64,000 nucleotides of DNA from Bradyrhizobium canariense (GCF_019402665.1 NZ_VSST01000029.1:1-64000); one strand, 5' to 3'; counted from the first letter of the stretch, positions 51,972 through 60,301 are shown. Notes: generated by a model from the sequence alone, not told the origin. Translations and numbers: made by a program.

Positions 51972-51994
51972 TCTTGTCCATATTATGGACAAGA
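51972..51994. promoter_or_regulatory. 23-bp perfect palindrome, candidate IclR operator
   Basis: Arms TCTTGTCCATA and TATGGACAAGA flank a single central T (51983). The IclR ATG (51985) lies inside it, so binding would block its own expression and could also act on the divergent catabolic operon. Confidence 0.7.
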
Positions 51995-52785
51995 CCGCTT
52001 CCGCGAAATCCACCCGCCGCATCACCGAACCGCGACAGGGTGCGCAGGCGATCCGCCGCGCGCTCGCGGTGCTGCGCATTCTTGCCGCCGGCCGCGAGGA
52101 CGGCGTGCCGCTGGCAGAGGTGGTGCGGGCGACCGGCCTCACCCGCCCGACCGTGCACCGCATCGTCCACGTGCTGATCGAGGAAGGTATCGTCGAACGG
52201 CATGACAAAACCGGCCGCTACGCGATCGGCAACCAGGTGCCGGAGCTTGCGCTCGCACGGGCTCGGCCGTCGCGGCTGCTGATCGCCGCCAATCCGTCGC
52301 TGCAACGTGCGTCGACCGAGATCGGCGACACGCTGTTCCTGACGGTGCGGACCGGCAACGACACGCTGTGCGTCGACCGCAGGATCGGTGTCTATCCGAT
52401 CCAGGTGCTGTCGATCGAGGTCGGCGCGCGCCGACCGCTCGGCGTCTCCAGCGCGGGCGTTGCCATCCTCGCCGCGATGCCGGCCCAGGACGCGCGGAAA
52501 ATCGTCGCTGCCAATGAGAAGAGACTGGAGGCCTACCGGACCGATGTTGCGACGGTGCTGGGCCAGGTCACCGCCGCAAGACGGCTGGGATATGGCATGA
52601 GAGAGATTGGTCTCGTGCAGGGCACGAAATCGATCTCCACCTGGATCAAGACCCCGGACGGCCGCCCCGCCGCCGCGATGACCGTCTCCGCCGTTCGGAC
52701 GAGGCTCGGCCCGCGCCGCGAGCAGGAGGTCGCAGAGATCCTGCTGCGGGAGGCGCGGATCATCGAGCAGGCGATCCGGGGTTAG
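51985..52785 (+). CDS. IclR-family transcriptional regulator
   Basis: The 266-residue protein has an N-terminal winged HTH (AIRRALAVLRILAAGREDGVPLAEVVRATGLTRPTVHRIVHVLIEEGIVERHDKTGRYAIG) and a C-terminal effector domain (DTLFLTVRTGNDTLCVDRRIG, RRPLGVSSAGVAILAAMP). The start is ATG 51985; no clear RBS precedes either it or GTG 51958. It diverges from the catabolic operon and likely controls it through the palindrome over its own start. Confidence 0.9.
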   Translation: MDKTASAKSTRRITEPRQGAQAIRRALAVLRILAAGREDGVPLAEVVRATGLTRPTVHRIVHVLIEEGIVERHDKTGRYAIGNQVPELALARARPSRLLIAANPSLQRASTEIGDTLFLTVRTGNDTLCVDRRIGVYPIQVLSIEVGARRPLGVSSAGVAILAAMPAQDARKIVAANEKRLEAYRTDVATVLGQVTAARRLGYGMREIGLVQGTKSISTWIKTPDGRPAAAMTVSAVRTRLGPRREQEVAEILLREARIIEQAIRG

Positions 52786-52866
52786 GCAACCCTGTCAATG
52801 GGCTGACGTAGCGCGCATTTTTGTGGCACAAGGGCCGCCTCCGCCGACCGAGCAACGAGGCCACGC

Positions 52867-54162
52867 ATGCCCGCGCCAAAACCGCCCGCCTTCGAGACCC
52901 TGAGCCTGCATGCGGGACAGCATCCGGATCCCGCGACCGGCGCCCGCGCGGTGCCGATCTACCAGACCACGTCCTACGTGTTCCAGGACTCCGATCACGC
53001 CGCCGCGCTGTTCAACCTCGAGCGCGCCGGCCACATCTATACGCGCATCTCCAATCCGACCACCGGCGTGCTCGAGGAACGGCTTGCGGCGCTGGAGGGC
53101 GGCGTCGGCGCGATCTGCACAGCGAGCGGCATGGCGGCGCTGCATCTGGCGATCGCGACGCTTCTGAACGCCGGCGACCATATCGTCGCATCGAGCTCGC
53201 TCTATGGCGGCACCATCAACCTGCTCGCGCACACGCTGCCGCGCTTCGGCATCACCACAACGTTCGTGAAACCGCGCGATCTCGATGCGTTCCGCGCGGC
53301 GATCAAGCCGAACACGAAGCTGGTGATCGGTGAGACCATCGGCAATCCCGGGCTCGAGGTGCTGGACATTCCGAAGGTCGCGCAGATCGCGCATGACGCG
53401 AAGATTCCGCTGCTGATCGACAACACCTTTGCCACGCCCTATCTCAGCCGTCCGATCGAACTCGGGGCCGACATCGTCATGCATTCGGCGACCAAATGGA
53501 TCGGCGGCCACGGCATCGCGATCGGCGGCGCCATCGTCGACGGCGGCCGGTTTGATTGGCGCTCATCCGGAAGATTCGGCGTGCTGACTGAACCCTATGG
53601 CGGTTATCACGGCATCGTCTTCGACGAGCAGTTCGGCACCGCGGCCTTCATCATGCGTGCGCGCACCGAAGGCCTGCGCGATTTCGGCGCTTGTCTATCC
53701 CCGACCAACGCGTTCCAGCTGTTGCAGGGCGTGGAGACACTCGGGGTGCGCATGGACCGCCATATGCAAAACACGCACCTCGTGCTGGAAGCACTGAAGT
53801 CCAACAAGGCCGTGGATTGGGTGCTGCATCCCTCGCTGGAAGATCACGCGGACTACCAGCTGGCAAAACAGTTGCTGCCGCGCGGCGCCGGCTCGATTGT
53901 CTCCTTCGGCATCAAGGGCGGGCGGCCCGCGGGCCGCAAGTTCATCGAGCAGCTGCGCATGATCAGCCATCTCGCCAATGTCGGCGATGCCAAGACGCTG
54001 GTGATCCACCCTGCCTCGACCACGCATCAGCAGATGGACGCCGAACAACTTAAGTCCTCCGGCATCGGCGAGGAGCTGGTGCGGCTCTCGGTCGGCATCG
54101 AGACCGCAAGCGATATCATCGACGATCTCGCGCAGGCGCTGCGCATCTCGCAAAAGGTCTGA
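52867..54162 (+). CDS. metY: O-acetylhomoserine aminocarboxypropyltransferase (sulfhydrylase)
   Basis: This 431-residue PLP enzyme makes homocysteine from O-acetylhomoserine and sulfide. The motif HSATKWIGGHG contains the PLP lysine (K210). Other family segments are FETLSLHAGQHPDPATGARAVPIYQTTSYVF, RISNPTTGVLEERLAALEGG and VIHPASTTHQQM. Its length excludes the shorter cystathionine gamma-synthases (about 380-400). No SAM-II riboswitch is recognisable upstream. The hydrolase gene follows 4 bases after the stop. Confidence 0.93.
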   Translation: MPAPKPPAFETLSLHAGQHPDPATGARAVPIYQTTSYVFQDSDHAAALFNLERAGHIYTRISNPTTGVLEERLAALEGGVGAICTASGMAALHLAIATLLNAGDHIVASSSLYGGTINLLAHTLPRFGITTTFVKPRDLDAFRAAIKPNTKLVIGETIGNPGLEVLDIPKVAQIAHDAKIPLLIDNTFATPYLSRPIELGADIVMHSATKWIGGHGIAIGGAIVDGGRFDWRSSGRFGVLTEPYGGYHGIVFDEQFGTAAFIMRARTEGLRDFGACLSPTNAFQLLQGVETLGVRMDRHMQNTHLVLEALKSNKAVDWVLHPSLEDHADYQLAKQLLPRGAGSIVSFGIKGGRPAGRKFIEQLRMISHLANVGDAKTLVIHPASTTHQQMDAEQLKSSGIGEELVRLSVGIETASDIIDDLAQALRISQKV

Positions 54163-54166
54163 CACC

Positions 54167-54949
54167 ATGAAGCTCTCCGTCAACGGCGCCGAGGTGCTGG
54201 TCGCAACCGGCGGCCGCGACTTCGACAAGGCCCTGCCCGCGGTCGTCTTCCTCCACGGCGCCGGCTTCGACCATTCGACCTGGGCGCTGCACACGCGCTG
54301 GTTCGCCCATCACGGCTTTGGCGTGCTGGCGCCTGATCTGCCCGGCCACGGCCGTTCTCCCGGACCGTCGCTCGCAAGCATCGCCGAAATGGCCGACTGG
54401 ACGGCGGCGCTGCTCGATGCGGCCGGAGTGACGAAAGCGCATCTGATCGGCCATTCCATGGGCTCGCTGATCTCGCTGGAGACGGCCGCACGTCACCCCG
54501 ACAAGGTGTCCGCGCTCAGCCTGATCGGCACGGCCGCGACCATGACGGTCGGCCCGGATCTGCTGATGGCGGCCGAAGCCAATTCGCAGGATGCGAACGA
54601 CATGGTCTCGATCTGGGGGCTCGGCTTCAACGCCGAGCTCGGCGGCAGCCTCGCACCGGGCCTGTGGATGCATGGCGGCGCGCAGGCCGTGTTGAAACAC
54701 TGCGAGCCGGGCGTGCTGTTCCGGGATTTGTCGGCCTGCAATGCTTACGCGAATGCGCTTCAGGCAGCCGCGAGCGTGAAGGTGCCCACGACGCTCATCC
54801 TTGGCGAACGGGACATGATGACGCCGGTGAAGGCCGGCAGGGCGCTCGCCGCGGCGATCCCGCATGCGAAGACCGTCATCGTGCCCGGCGCCGGCCACAT
54901 GATCATGGCCGAACGCCCGGATGAATTGCTGGCGGCGCTACGGAACTGA
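54167..54949 (+). CDS. Alpha/beta hydrolase
   Basis: The 260-residue enzyme has the oxyanion HGAGFD motif, nucleophile elbow GHSMGS, catalytic Asp in GERDMMTP and His in GAGHMIM. The ATG is 4 bases after the metY stop, indicating co-transcription. It might act on homoserine esters or unrelated esters; this is not resolved. Confidence 0.9.
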   Translation: MKLSVNGAEVLVATGGRDFDKALPAVVFLHGAGFDHSTWALHTRWFAHHGFGVLAPDLPGHGRSPGPSLASIAEMADWTAALLDAAGVTKAHLIGHSMGSLISLETAARHPDKVSALSLIGTAATMTVGPDLLMAAEANSQDANDMVSIWGLGFNAELGGSLAPGLWMHGGAQAVLKHCEPGVLFRDLSACNAYANALQAAASVKVPTTLILGERDMMTPVKAGRALAAAIPHAKTVIVPGAGHMIMAERPDELLAALRN

Positions 54950-55017
54950 CAGGATCAATCGTCCATCTTGCGCGTTGCGGTCAGACATCCCTGTGAATTC
55001 CAGAGGGAACCGGACCC

Positions 55018-55521
55018 ATGCCAAGACAGCAAGTCGTTCGCAAAGCCAGGCAAGACAAGCGTGCCGGTAAATCGGCAAGCACGCAGGCCGGCGAATTCGT
55101 CAAGGACCAGATCGACAAGATCCGCAAGGGCAAGCATGGTGCGCGCTCGACGAAACAGGCCATCGCCATCGGTCTGTCCGAGGCGCGCCGCGCCGGCGTC
55201 GATCTTCCGCCGCCGCGCAAGGGACGCGTCAAGAAGGCGACGCGACGCAGCGCCAAATATGCCTATGAGGTCGGTCAGGGCAAGCGCACCGCGAAGCGCC
55301 GGCCGCGCGTGTCGCGGGCCGTCGAAAAGGTTTTGAAGAAGGAGCCGCGCTCGACCGCATCGCGCAGCGCACTGTCGAAACAGGGCAAGCGCGCCGCGAG
55401 CCAGCGATCCGCCGCGTCGCGTTCAGCCACCGCGCGCAAGGCGAGCCGCACCAAGGGCGCCAAGGCCCGCTCCGCCGCCGCAAAGAAGGCGGCACGCACC
55501 AGGGCGCGCCGCCGGAGTTAA
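55018..55521 (+). CDS. Lys/Arg-rich histone-like protein (DUF6496-like)
   Basis: The 167-residue product begins MPRQQVVRKARQDKRAGKSA and has a conserved-looking helical part (AGEFVKDQIDKIRKGKHGARSTKQAIAIGLSEARRAGVDLPPP), then a long Ala/Arg/Ser/Lys-rich tail (ARSAAAKKAARTRARRRS). It is strongly basic, like eukaryotic H1 tails and rhizobial DUF6496 proteins, so it probably binds nucleic acid. AGAGGGAAC precedes the ATG. Confidence 0.82.
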   Translation: MPRQQVVRKARQDKRAGKSASTQAGEFVKDQIDKIRKGKHGARSTKQAIAIGLSEARRAGVDLPPPRKGRVKKATRRSAKYAYEVGQGKRTAKRRPRVSRAVEKVLKKEPRSTASRSALSKQGKRAASQRSAASRSATARKASRTKGAKARSAAAKKAARTRARRRS

Positions 55522-55532
55522 GTCTGGTCCCC

Positions 55533-56489
55533 TCAGGAGCCCGGCGTCCACTTCCAGACGATGTCGGACACGTTGACTGGCTTCGGGATCAGGCCCAGTT
55601 TTGCAAAACGGTCGGCGACGGCCTGCTGGCTCTTGGTCACCTCTGCATCCAGCGGCACCACGCGATAGGTGGAGCGGTTGACGAAGCGGCTGACAGCTTC
55701 GATGTCGACGCCGGTCGCCTCGGACTGAGCCTTTGCTACCTCCTCATGGTGAGATTCCGCCCATACGCCTTCGGAGGCGAAGCTCGCGTTGAGCTTTGCC
55801 ACCAGCGAAGGATACTTCTCTACGAAGTCCGTCCCGGCGATGTAGAAAGCGTTCGGCTTGTGGACATCCCTGTCGAAGGCGATGACTCGGGCGCTTTCCT
55901 TCAATTCAGCAAGCGCCAGATATGGATCCCAGATCGACCAGGCATCGACCGAGCCCTTCATGAAGGCGGCTGTCGCATCAGCCGGGGCGAGCGGTGCCGG
56001 CGTGATGTCGGACCAGGCGAGACCGGCCTTCTCGAGCGACGCGACCAGGAGGTTGTGCGCACTCGATCCCTTGGCGAAGGCAACGCGCTTGCCCTTGAGG
56101 TCTGCGAGCGATTTGATCGGTGAATTCTTCGGCACGATGATCGCCTGAGTGTCGCCGTCCGACTTCACCGCCGCAACATAGCGGATCCTGGCGCCGCCGG
56201 CTTGCGCGAAGATCGGTGGGGTATCGCCGACGAACCCGAAATCGACGCTGCCGACATTGATGGCCTCCAGCAGCGGCGGACCAAACTGGAAGTCGATCCA
56301 TTTGACCTCGATGCCGAGCGGCTTGAAGGCGCTTTCGAGCGTCTGGCGCTGGCGAACCGCGGGGAAGAAGCCGCCCTTCTGCGTACCGATGCGGATTTCC
56401 GCCGGCTTGTCCTCCGCGCGCGCAGGTGGGGCCAAGGCCGTCGCGAGCAGCAGGCTGGTTGCGAGGATGTATCGTCGGGTCATCATCAT
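55533..56489 (-). CDS. ssuA: Aliphatic-sulfonate ABC transporter substrate-binding protein
   Basis: The 318-residue periplasmic protein has a signal peptide (cleaved near ARAED) and the SsuA fold: IRIGTQKGGFFPAVRQRQTLESAFKPLGIEVKWIDFQFGPPLLEAINVGSVDFGFVGDTPPIFAQAGGARIRYVAA, AWSIWDPYLALAE. It delivers an organosulfonate. The permease/ATPase genes are not within reach here. It follows the 73-residue gene by 18 bases and lies in the transcript with the Cys-rich leader. Confidence 0.88.
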   Translation of the reverse strand: MMMTRRYILATSLLLATALAPPARAEDKPAEIRIGTQKGGFFPAVRQRQTLESAFKPLGIEVKWIDFQFGPPLLEAINVGSVDFGFVGDTPPIFAQAGGARIRYVAAVKSDGDTQAIIVPKNSPIKSLADLKGKRVAFAKGSSAHNLLVASLEKAGLAWSDITPAPLAPADATAAFMKGSVDAWSIWDPYLALAELKESARVIAFDRDVHKPNAFYIAGTDFVEKYPSLVAKLNASFASEGVWAESHHEEVAKAQSEATGVDIEAVSRFVNRSTYRVVPLDAEVTKSQQAVADRFAKLGLIPKPVNVSDIVWKWTPGS

Positions 56490-56507
56490 GTGGTCCTTTC
56501 GGTGGTT

Positions 56508-56729
56508 TCAGCTGGCAAAGAAGCGAGAATTCGCGCGCCGGCTCCGTTCGGAGAACACGGCACGGGCGGCACGCTCGGCCTCGCGCGCCGAGCGGAACTG
56601 CCTGCCTTCGAGGCTGTCGAACAGACGCTCGGAGGAGAAGAAGCGGAAGCCGCGCGTATCCTTCGTGACGATGCCGGCGGCGCGGTCGTGGATCTCGATG
56701 ATGTAAGCGTTCGATTGAGTTCGGGACAT
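56508..56729 (-). CDS. Small protein co-transcribed with ssuA, unknown
   Basis: This 73-residue soluble protein (MSRTQSNAYIIEIHDRAAGIVTKDTRGFRFFSSERLFDSLEGRQFRSAREAERAARAVF) has a beta-rich start and a helical end. It lacks cysteine. It lies 18 bases before ssuA and 74 bases after the Cys-rich leader. The arrangement suggests a sulfur-related role, but no function is known to me. Confidence 0.75.
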   Translation of the reverse strand: MSRTQSNAYIIEIHDRAAGIVTKDTRGFRFFSSERLFDSLEGRQFRSAREAERAARAVFSERSRRANSRFFAS

Positions 56730-56740
56730 GACTGCTCGTT

Positions 56741-56756
56741 CGCCGGGATCTCGGCG
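56741..56756 (-). promoter_or_regulatory. Stem-loop between the Cys leader and the operon
   Basis: CGCCG and CGGCG pair around a 6-base loop about 11 bases before the start of the 73-residue gene. Farther upstream, a CAGCAA segment (plus 56772-56777) can pair with TTGCTG in the leader Cys codons. These could be alternative structures in attenuation. Confidence 0.35.
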
Positions 56757-56803
56757 TTCCTGTCTCGGGATTTGCTGGGTGAGGTGCTGCTAGAAGACGG
56801 CGG

Positions 56804-56863
56804 TCAGCAACAACAGGCGCCGGTGGCCGCCGAGAAACAGCGCCGCGTCATGCACACATGCAT
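56804..56863 (-). CDS. Poly-cysteine leader peptide upstream of sulfonate operon
   Basis: From ATG 56851 this short ORF reads MTRRCFSAATGACCC and stops with TGA at 56804; ATG 56863 would add MHVC (19 residues total, five or six cysteines in all). The Cys-Cys-Cys run sits directly before the stop. AGGGAC lies 4 bases upstream of 56863. A promoter lies about 65 bases upstream. The ORF precedes the 73-residue gene and ssuA by 74 bases. Poly-Cys leader ORFs that sense cysteine are known upstream of sulfur operons in mycobacteria; here this is inference. Confidence 0.65.
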   Translation of the reverse strand: MHVCMTRRCFSAATGACCC

Positions 56864-56934
56864 GTCGTCCCTATTGCGCTGCTGATCGGTTCTCATATCG
56901 CGGCTTCGGCTCGAGGAGCAGTTTCGATGCCTCG

Positions 56935-56963
56935 ACTATCGAGTGTTTGGCGCGATCGGTCAA
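56935..56963 (-). promoter_or_regulatory. Sigma-70-type promoter of the leader-sulfonate operon
   Basis: On the minus strand TTGACC (plus 56958-56963) is exactly 17 bases from GATAGT (plus 56935-56940). It predicts a start near 56928, about 65 bases before the leader ATG. Confidence 0.65.
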
Positions 56964-57055
56964 TGAAACGGCTATCCATAATTACCACCGGCGCGCATCG
57001 GCACTTCTCCGGGCGCGAGCGCAGGCAATCGAATTTATCTCGCGATGAGTTCTTT

Positions 57056-57203
57056 CCTTCTCCCCTTGCGGCAGAAGGTGGCGCGAAGCGCCGGATGAGG
57101 GGTTGCCTCAGCGAATCCTGAAGAGAGTCGCGCGCGGAGAGAACCCCTCACCCGTCTCGCCGCTGTCGCGGCGAGCCACCCTCTCCCGCAGGGGGAGAGG
57201 GAA
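57056..57203. repeat. Palindromic intergenic element, family F
   Basis: The left arm (CTTCTCCCCTTGCGGCAGAAGG, GGCGCGAAGCGCCGG) and right arm (CCCTCTCCCGCAGGGGGAGAGG) with inner AGGGGT / ACCCCT form a large mosaic palindrome related to 16871-16990. It follows the 3' end of the phn/PPOX operon. Confidence 0.8.
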
Positions 57204-57209
57204 GAGAGC

Positions 57210-57821
57210 TCACCACATCGTCGCCGCGGCCCGCTCGGGCCAGGCGCGATCATATTCCGCGCCGCCGACCTTGTTCTCACTCATCTCGGCGAGGATCTGG
57301 CCGGGTGTCGGCAGCGTCTTGGGGTCGATGCGCTTGTCGGGATTCCAGAGATCGGAGCGGACGATGGCGCGGGCGCACTGGAAGTAGATTTCGTCGACAT
57401 TCATCACCATCACACTGCGCGGCGCCTTGCCTTCGACCTTGAATGAGGCGAGCAGTTCGGGATCGATGGAGAGATACGCCCGGCCATTGGCGCGAACCGC
57501 ATTGCCGGAGCCGGGGATCAGGAACATCAGGGACACCCTGGGATCGCGCACGATGTTGCGCAGGGAATCGACCCGGTTGTTGCCGCGTCGATCCGGCAGC
57601 ATCAGCGTCTTCGGGTCATGAATGCGGACGAAGCCGGAGAGATCGCCGCGCGGCGAGCAGTCGATCCCCTCGGGTCCGATGGTGGCGAGCGCGGCGAAGG
57701 GGGCCTTTTCGATGAAGACGCGATAGAGCGGGGTGACGTGGTCGGCGACTTTCACGGTCGAGGCGTCGTTGGTGACGCCGTAGATGGCCTCCAGCTGCTC
57801 GACCGTTTCGATCACCGACAT
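57210..57821 (-). CDS. PPOX-type FMN flavoprotein (MSMEG_1061-like)
   Basis: The 203-residue protein has the pyridoxamine-oxidase-like split barrel: FAALATIGPEGIDCSPRGDLSGFVRIHDPKTLMLPDRRGNNRVDSLRNIVRDPRVSLMFLIPG and AKYLSIDPELL-like segments. It probably binds FMN. It starts 22 bases after the phnN stop on the same strand, as if the last gene of the C-P lyase operon. Its reaction is unknown. Confidence 0.87.
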   Translation of the reverse strand: MSVIETVEQLEAIYGVTNDASTVKVADHVTPLYRVFIEKAPFAALATIGPEGIDCSPRGDLSGFVRIHDPKTLMLPDRRGNNRVDSLRNIVRDPRVSLMFLIPGSGNAVRANGRAYLSIDPELLASFKVEGKAPRSVMVMNVDEIYFQCARAIVRSDLWNPDKRIDPKTLPTPGQILAEMSENKVGGAEYDRAWPERAAATMW

Positions 57822-57843
57822 TCCAGTCTCCTTGTTGTGCCGG

Positions 57844-58440
57844 CTATTCGTGCCAGCCTTGATTCCTGATCACGCGCAGAAGCTGGCGGCCATGATACTC
57901 CGCGCTGCCCGCGTTGAGAATGGTGACGTCGGCCTGCGCCGATGCGTCGCCGACGCTGCGCGTCAGCCGGTCCGCGATATTGCCGTCGCTGTCCCGGGCG
58001 CGGGCGGCAAGCCGCTGCGCCAGCACACCCGGTGGCGCCGTGATCGCGACCACCACGACGTTTGCATAGGTCTGGCGTAGCGCGCCGATCACCGTGCGCG
58101 AAACATTGGCCACGACGGCGCGTCCGGCACGAATATCATCGTTGAGGTCGAGCGGCAGCGCGTAGCAATGCCCATGCGCTTCCCAATGCACGGCGAAATC
58201 CCCACGCTCGAGCGCGCGCCGGAATTCGTCAGGGCTCACCGCGACATTGTCTTCGTCGGCTGAGGATTCGCGCGTCACGACACGGCGCGGAAAGACGATG
58301 TCGTGATCCTCGATGCATGCTGCCCGCGCCAGCCGCAGCAGCGTGTCCTTGCCGGCACCGCTGGGGCCGACCACGAGCACGAGCCGGCCAGGGCCGATCG
58401 CATCCGTCTCGTCCTCCGCCACGGTCGCGGCCTCGCTCAT
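57844..58440 (-). CDS. phnN: Ribose 1,5-bisphosphate phosphokinase
   Basis: The 198-residue kinase makes PRPP from ribose 1,5-bisphosphate in the C-P lyase pathway. It has the P-loop LVVGPSGAGKDTLL and the guanylate-kinase-like segments RVVTRESSADEDNVAV. Its ATG overlaps the phnM stop by 4 bases (ATGA). Confidence 0.93.
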   Translation of the reverse strand: MSEAATVAEDETDAIGPGRLVLVVGPSGAGKDTLLRLARAACIEDHDIVFPRRVVTRESSADEDNVAVSPDEFRRALERGDFAVHWEAHGHCYALPLDLNDDIRAGRAVVANVSRTVIGALRQTYANVVVVAITAPPGVLAQRLAARARDSDGNIADRLTRSVGDASAQADVTILNAGSAEYHGRQLLRVIRNQGWHE

Positions 58441-59597
58441 GCGACGCGGCTCCCCTCGCGCCAGACGCTGCGGACCGCGGGGACGCTGCCCGCAACATGC
58501 ACGCGGATCAAATCGGCACGCTTGCCGACCGCGATCTCGCCGCGGTCGGACAGGCCGACTGCCTCGGCGGGCGCCTTCGTCACCGTGCGGATCGCCGCCG
58601 CAAGACTGATGGCAGGCACATGCTCCGGCAAATGTAGCGCGGCCATCAGAAGGCTCGAGGGAATGTAGTCCGACGACAGGATGTCGAGCAGGCCTTCGCG
58701 AGCGAGATCGACCGCGGCGATGTTGCCGGAATGCGAGCCGCCGCGCACGACGTTCGGCGCGCCCATCAGGATGTCGATGCCGGCCTCGTGCAGGCCGCGC
58801 GCGGCCTCCAGCGTGGTCGGAAATTCTGCGACCGAAACGCCATCGCGCACGGCGTCCACGACGTTCTCCTCGGTGGTATCGTCATGGCTCGCCAGCGGGA
58901 TCTTGTACTTGTGTGCCAGCGCCACGATCTCGCGCATGTTGGTCGCCGCATAGGCCTTCTGATATTCGAAGCGCTTCGCGAACAGCTGGTCGAGCTCGGC
59001 ATCGGTCTTGCCGCCGCCCTTGCCGCGATAATAGTCGCGCAGCTTGCCTTCGTCGCGGAACTGGCGCTGGCCGGGGGTGTGGTCCATCAGCGACATCAGC
59101 CGCACGTCGGGACGGTCGATCAGCTCCATGGCCTCCTCGACCACGCTCGGCATCGGGATTTCGCAGCGCAGATGCAGGAAGTGATCGGCACGCAGCAAAT
59201 TGGCATCGCGTGCGGTGGTGATCGCGGCGGCGAGCGTGCCGGCGCGTCCGTCGACTTCCTCGGCGCCATCCTCGCGCCAGACCCGGAGCGAGTCGAACAC
59301 CGTGGTGATGCCCGATGTCGCGAGCTGGCCGTCATAGGAGACGACGGCGGCGACCGGATTCCAGAACACTTTTGGCCGCGGCACGTAATGCGCCTCGAGG
59401 TGATCGGTGTGGAGCTCGATCAGGCCGGGCATGATCAGATCGCCGGCGGCATCCTCGGCCCCGGCGGGCGCCCTGCCCTCACCGATTTCGGCAATGCGTC
59501 CATCGGCGAGAGCAAGCCAGCCCTGCTCGATCACCCGCTCCGCCAGCACGATCCTGGCGTTGGCGATCACGATGTCCTTCTTGGCGTTCATATCCAT
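58437..59597 (-). CDS. phnM: Alpha-D-ribose 1-methylphosphonate 5-triphosphate diphosphatase
   Basis: The 386-residue amidohydrolase removes pyrophosphate from RPnTP. Metal-binding and family motifs are MPGLIELHTDHLEAHYVPRP, FLHLRCEIP, SLMDHTPGQRQFRD, LASHDDTTEENV and VRGGSHSGNIAA. It follows phnL by 5 bases. The start can be ATG 59597 or 59591. Confidence 0.95.
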   Translation of the reverse strand: MDMNAKKDIVIANARIVLAERVIEQGWLALADGRIAEIGEGRAPAGAEDAAGDLIMPGLIELHTDHLEAHYVPRPKVFWNPVAAVVSYDGQLATSGITTVFDSLRVWREDGAEEVDGRAGTLAAAITTARDANLLRADHFLHLRCEIPMPSVVEEAMELIDRPDVRLMSLMDHTPGQRQFRDEGKLRDYYRGKGGGKTDAELDQLFAKRFEYQKAYAATNMREIVALAHKYKIPLASHDDTTEENVVDAVRDGVSVAEFPTTLEAARGLHEAGIDILMGAPNVVRGGSHSGNIAAVDLAREGLLDILSSDYIPSSLLMAALHLPEHVPAISLAAAIRTVTKAPAEAVGLSDRGEIAVGKRADLIRVHVAGSVPAVRSVWREGSRVA

Positions 59598-59602
59598 TTC
59601 CT

Positions 59603-60301
59603 TCAGGCCGCGGCGGCGAAGCTGGTGACGTCGACGATGCGGTCGGCAATCTGATGACGGATTTCGTCGTCATGGACAATGGCGACCATGGCGACGCCCT
59701 GGCGTTTCTTTTCGGCGACCAGCTCGACCACGACGGCGCGGTTGGCGGCATCCAGCGAGGCGGTAGGCTCGTCCAGCAGCAGGATCGGCAGATCCGAGAT
59801 GAAGCCGCGCGCGATGTTGACGCGCTGCTGCTCGCCGCCGGAGAAGGTCGCGGGCGGAAGCTGCCAGAGCCGCTCGGGGATATTGAGCCGATGCAACAAC
59901 TCGCCCGCGCGCGTCTGTGCGTCGACACGAGCCAGGCCGTTGACGATCAGCGGCTCGGCGACCACGTCGACAGTGGCGACGCGTGGCACCGCGCGCAGGA
60001 ACTGGCTGACATAGCCGATGGTCGCGCGGCGAATGTTGAGGACCTGTCGCGGCTCGGCAGTGGCAAGATCGACCAGCGCGCCGCGATGGCGGATGCCGAT
60101 GCGGCCGGAGTCGCAGCGGTAGTTACCGAAGATCATCTTCAGGATCGACGATTTTCCGGCGCCTGATGGCCCCGACAGCACGACGCATTCGCCAGGATTG
60201 ACGTGGAAGGTCACGCCGCTGACGACTGGCAATTCGATGCCGCCCTGCAGGTGCATCGTAAAGGTCTTGTTGGTGTTGGCGACGTCAATCATGGCGATCA
60301 T
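59603..60301 (-). CDS. phnL: C-P lyase ABC-type ATP-binding subunit PhnL
   Basis: The 232-residue ATPase has Walker A GPSGAGKSSIL, signature FSGGEQQRVNIARGF and Walker B ILLLDEPTASLD. It helps produce the ribose-linked methylphosphonate intermediate together with PhnGHI. It lies 22 bases after phnK. Confidence 0.95.
   Translation of the reverse strand: MIAMIDVANTNKTFTMHLQGGIELPVVSGVTFHVNPGECVVLSGPSGAGKSSILKMIFGNYRCDSGRIGIRHRGALVDLATAEPRQVLNIRRATIGYVSQFLRAVPRVATVDVVAEPLIVNGLARVDAQTRAGELLHRLNIPERLWQLPPATFSGGEQQRVNIARGFISDLPILLLDEPTASLDAANRAVVVELVAEKKRQGVAMVAIVHDDEIRHQIADRIVDVTSFAAAA

Noticed and set aside
52786..52866. SAM-II riboswitch before metY
   Set aside because: Known for met genes in this class of bacteria, but the conserved CGTTAAA and GCTAAA blocks are not present in the gap.
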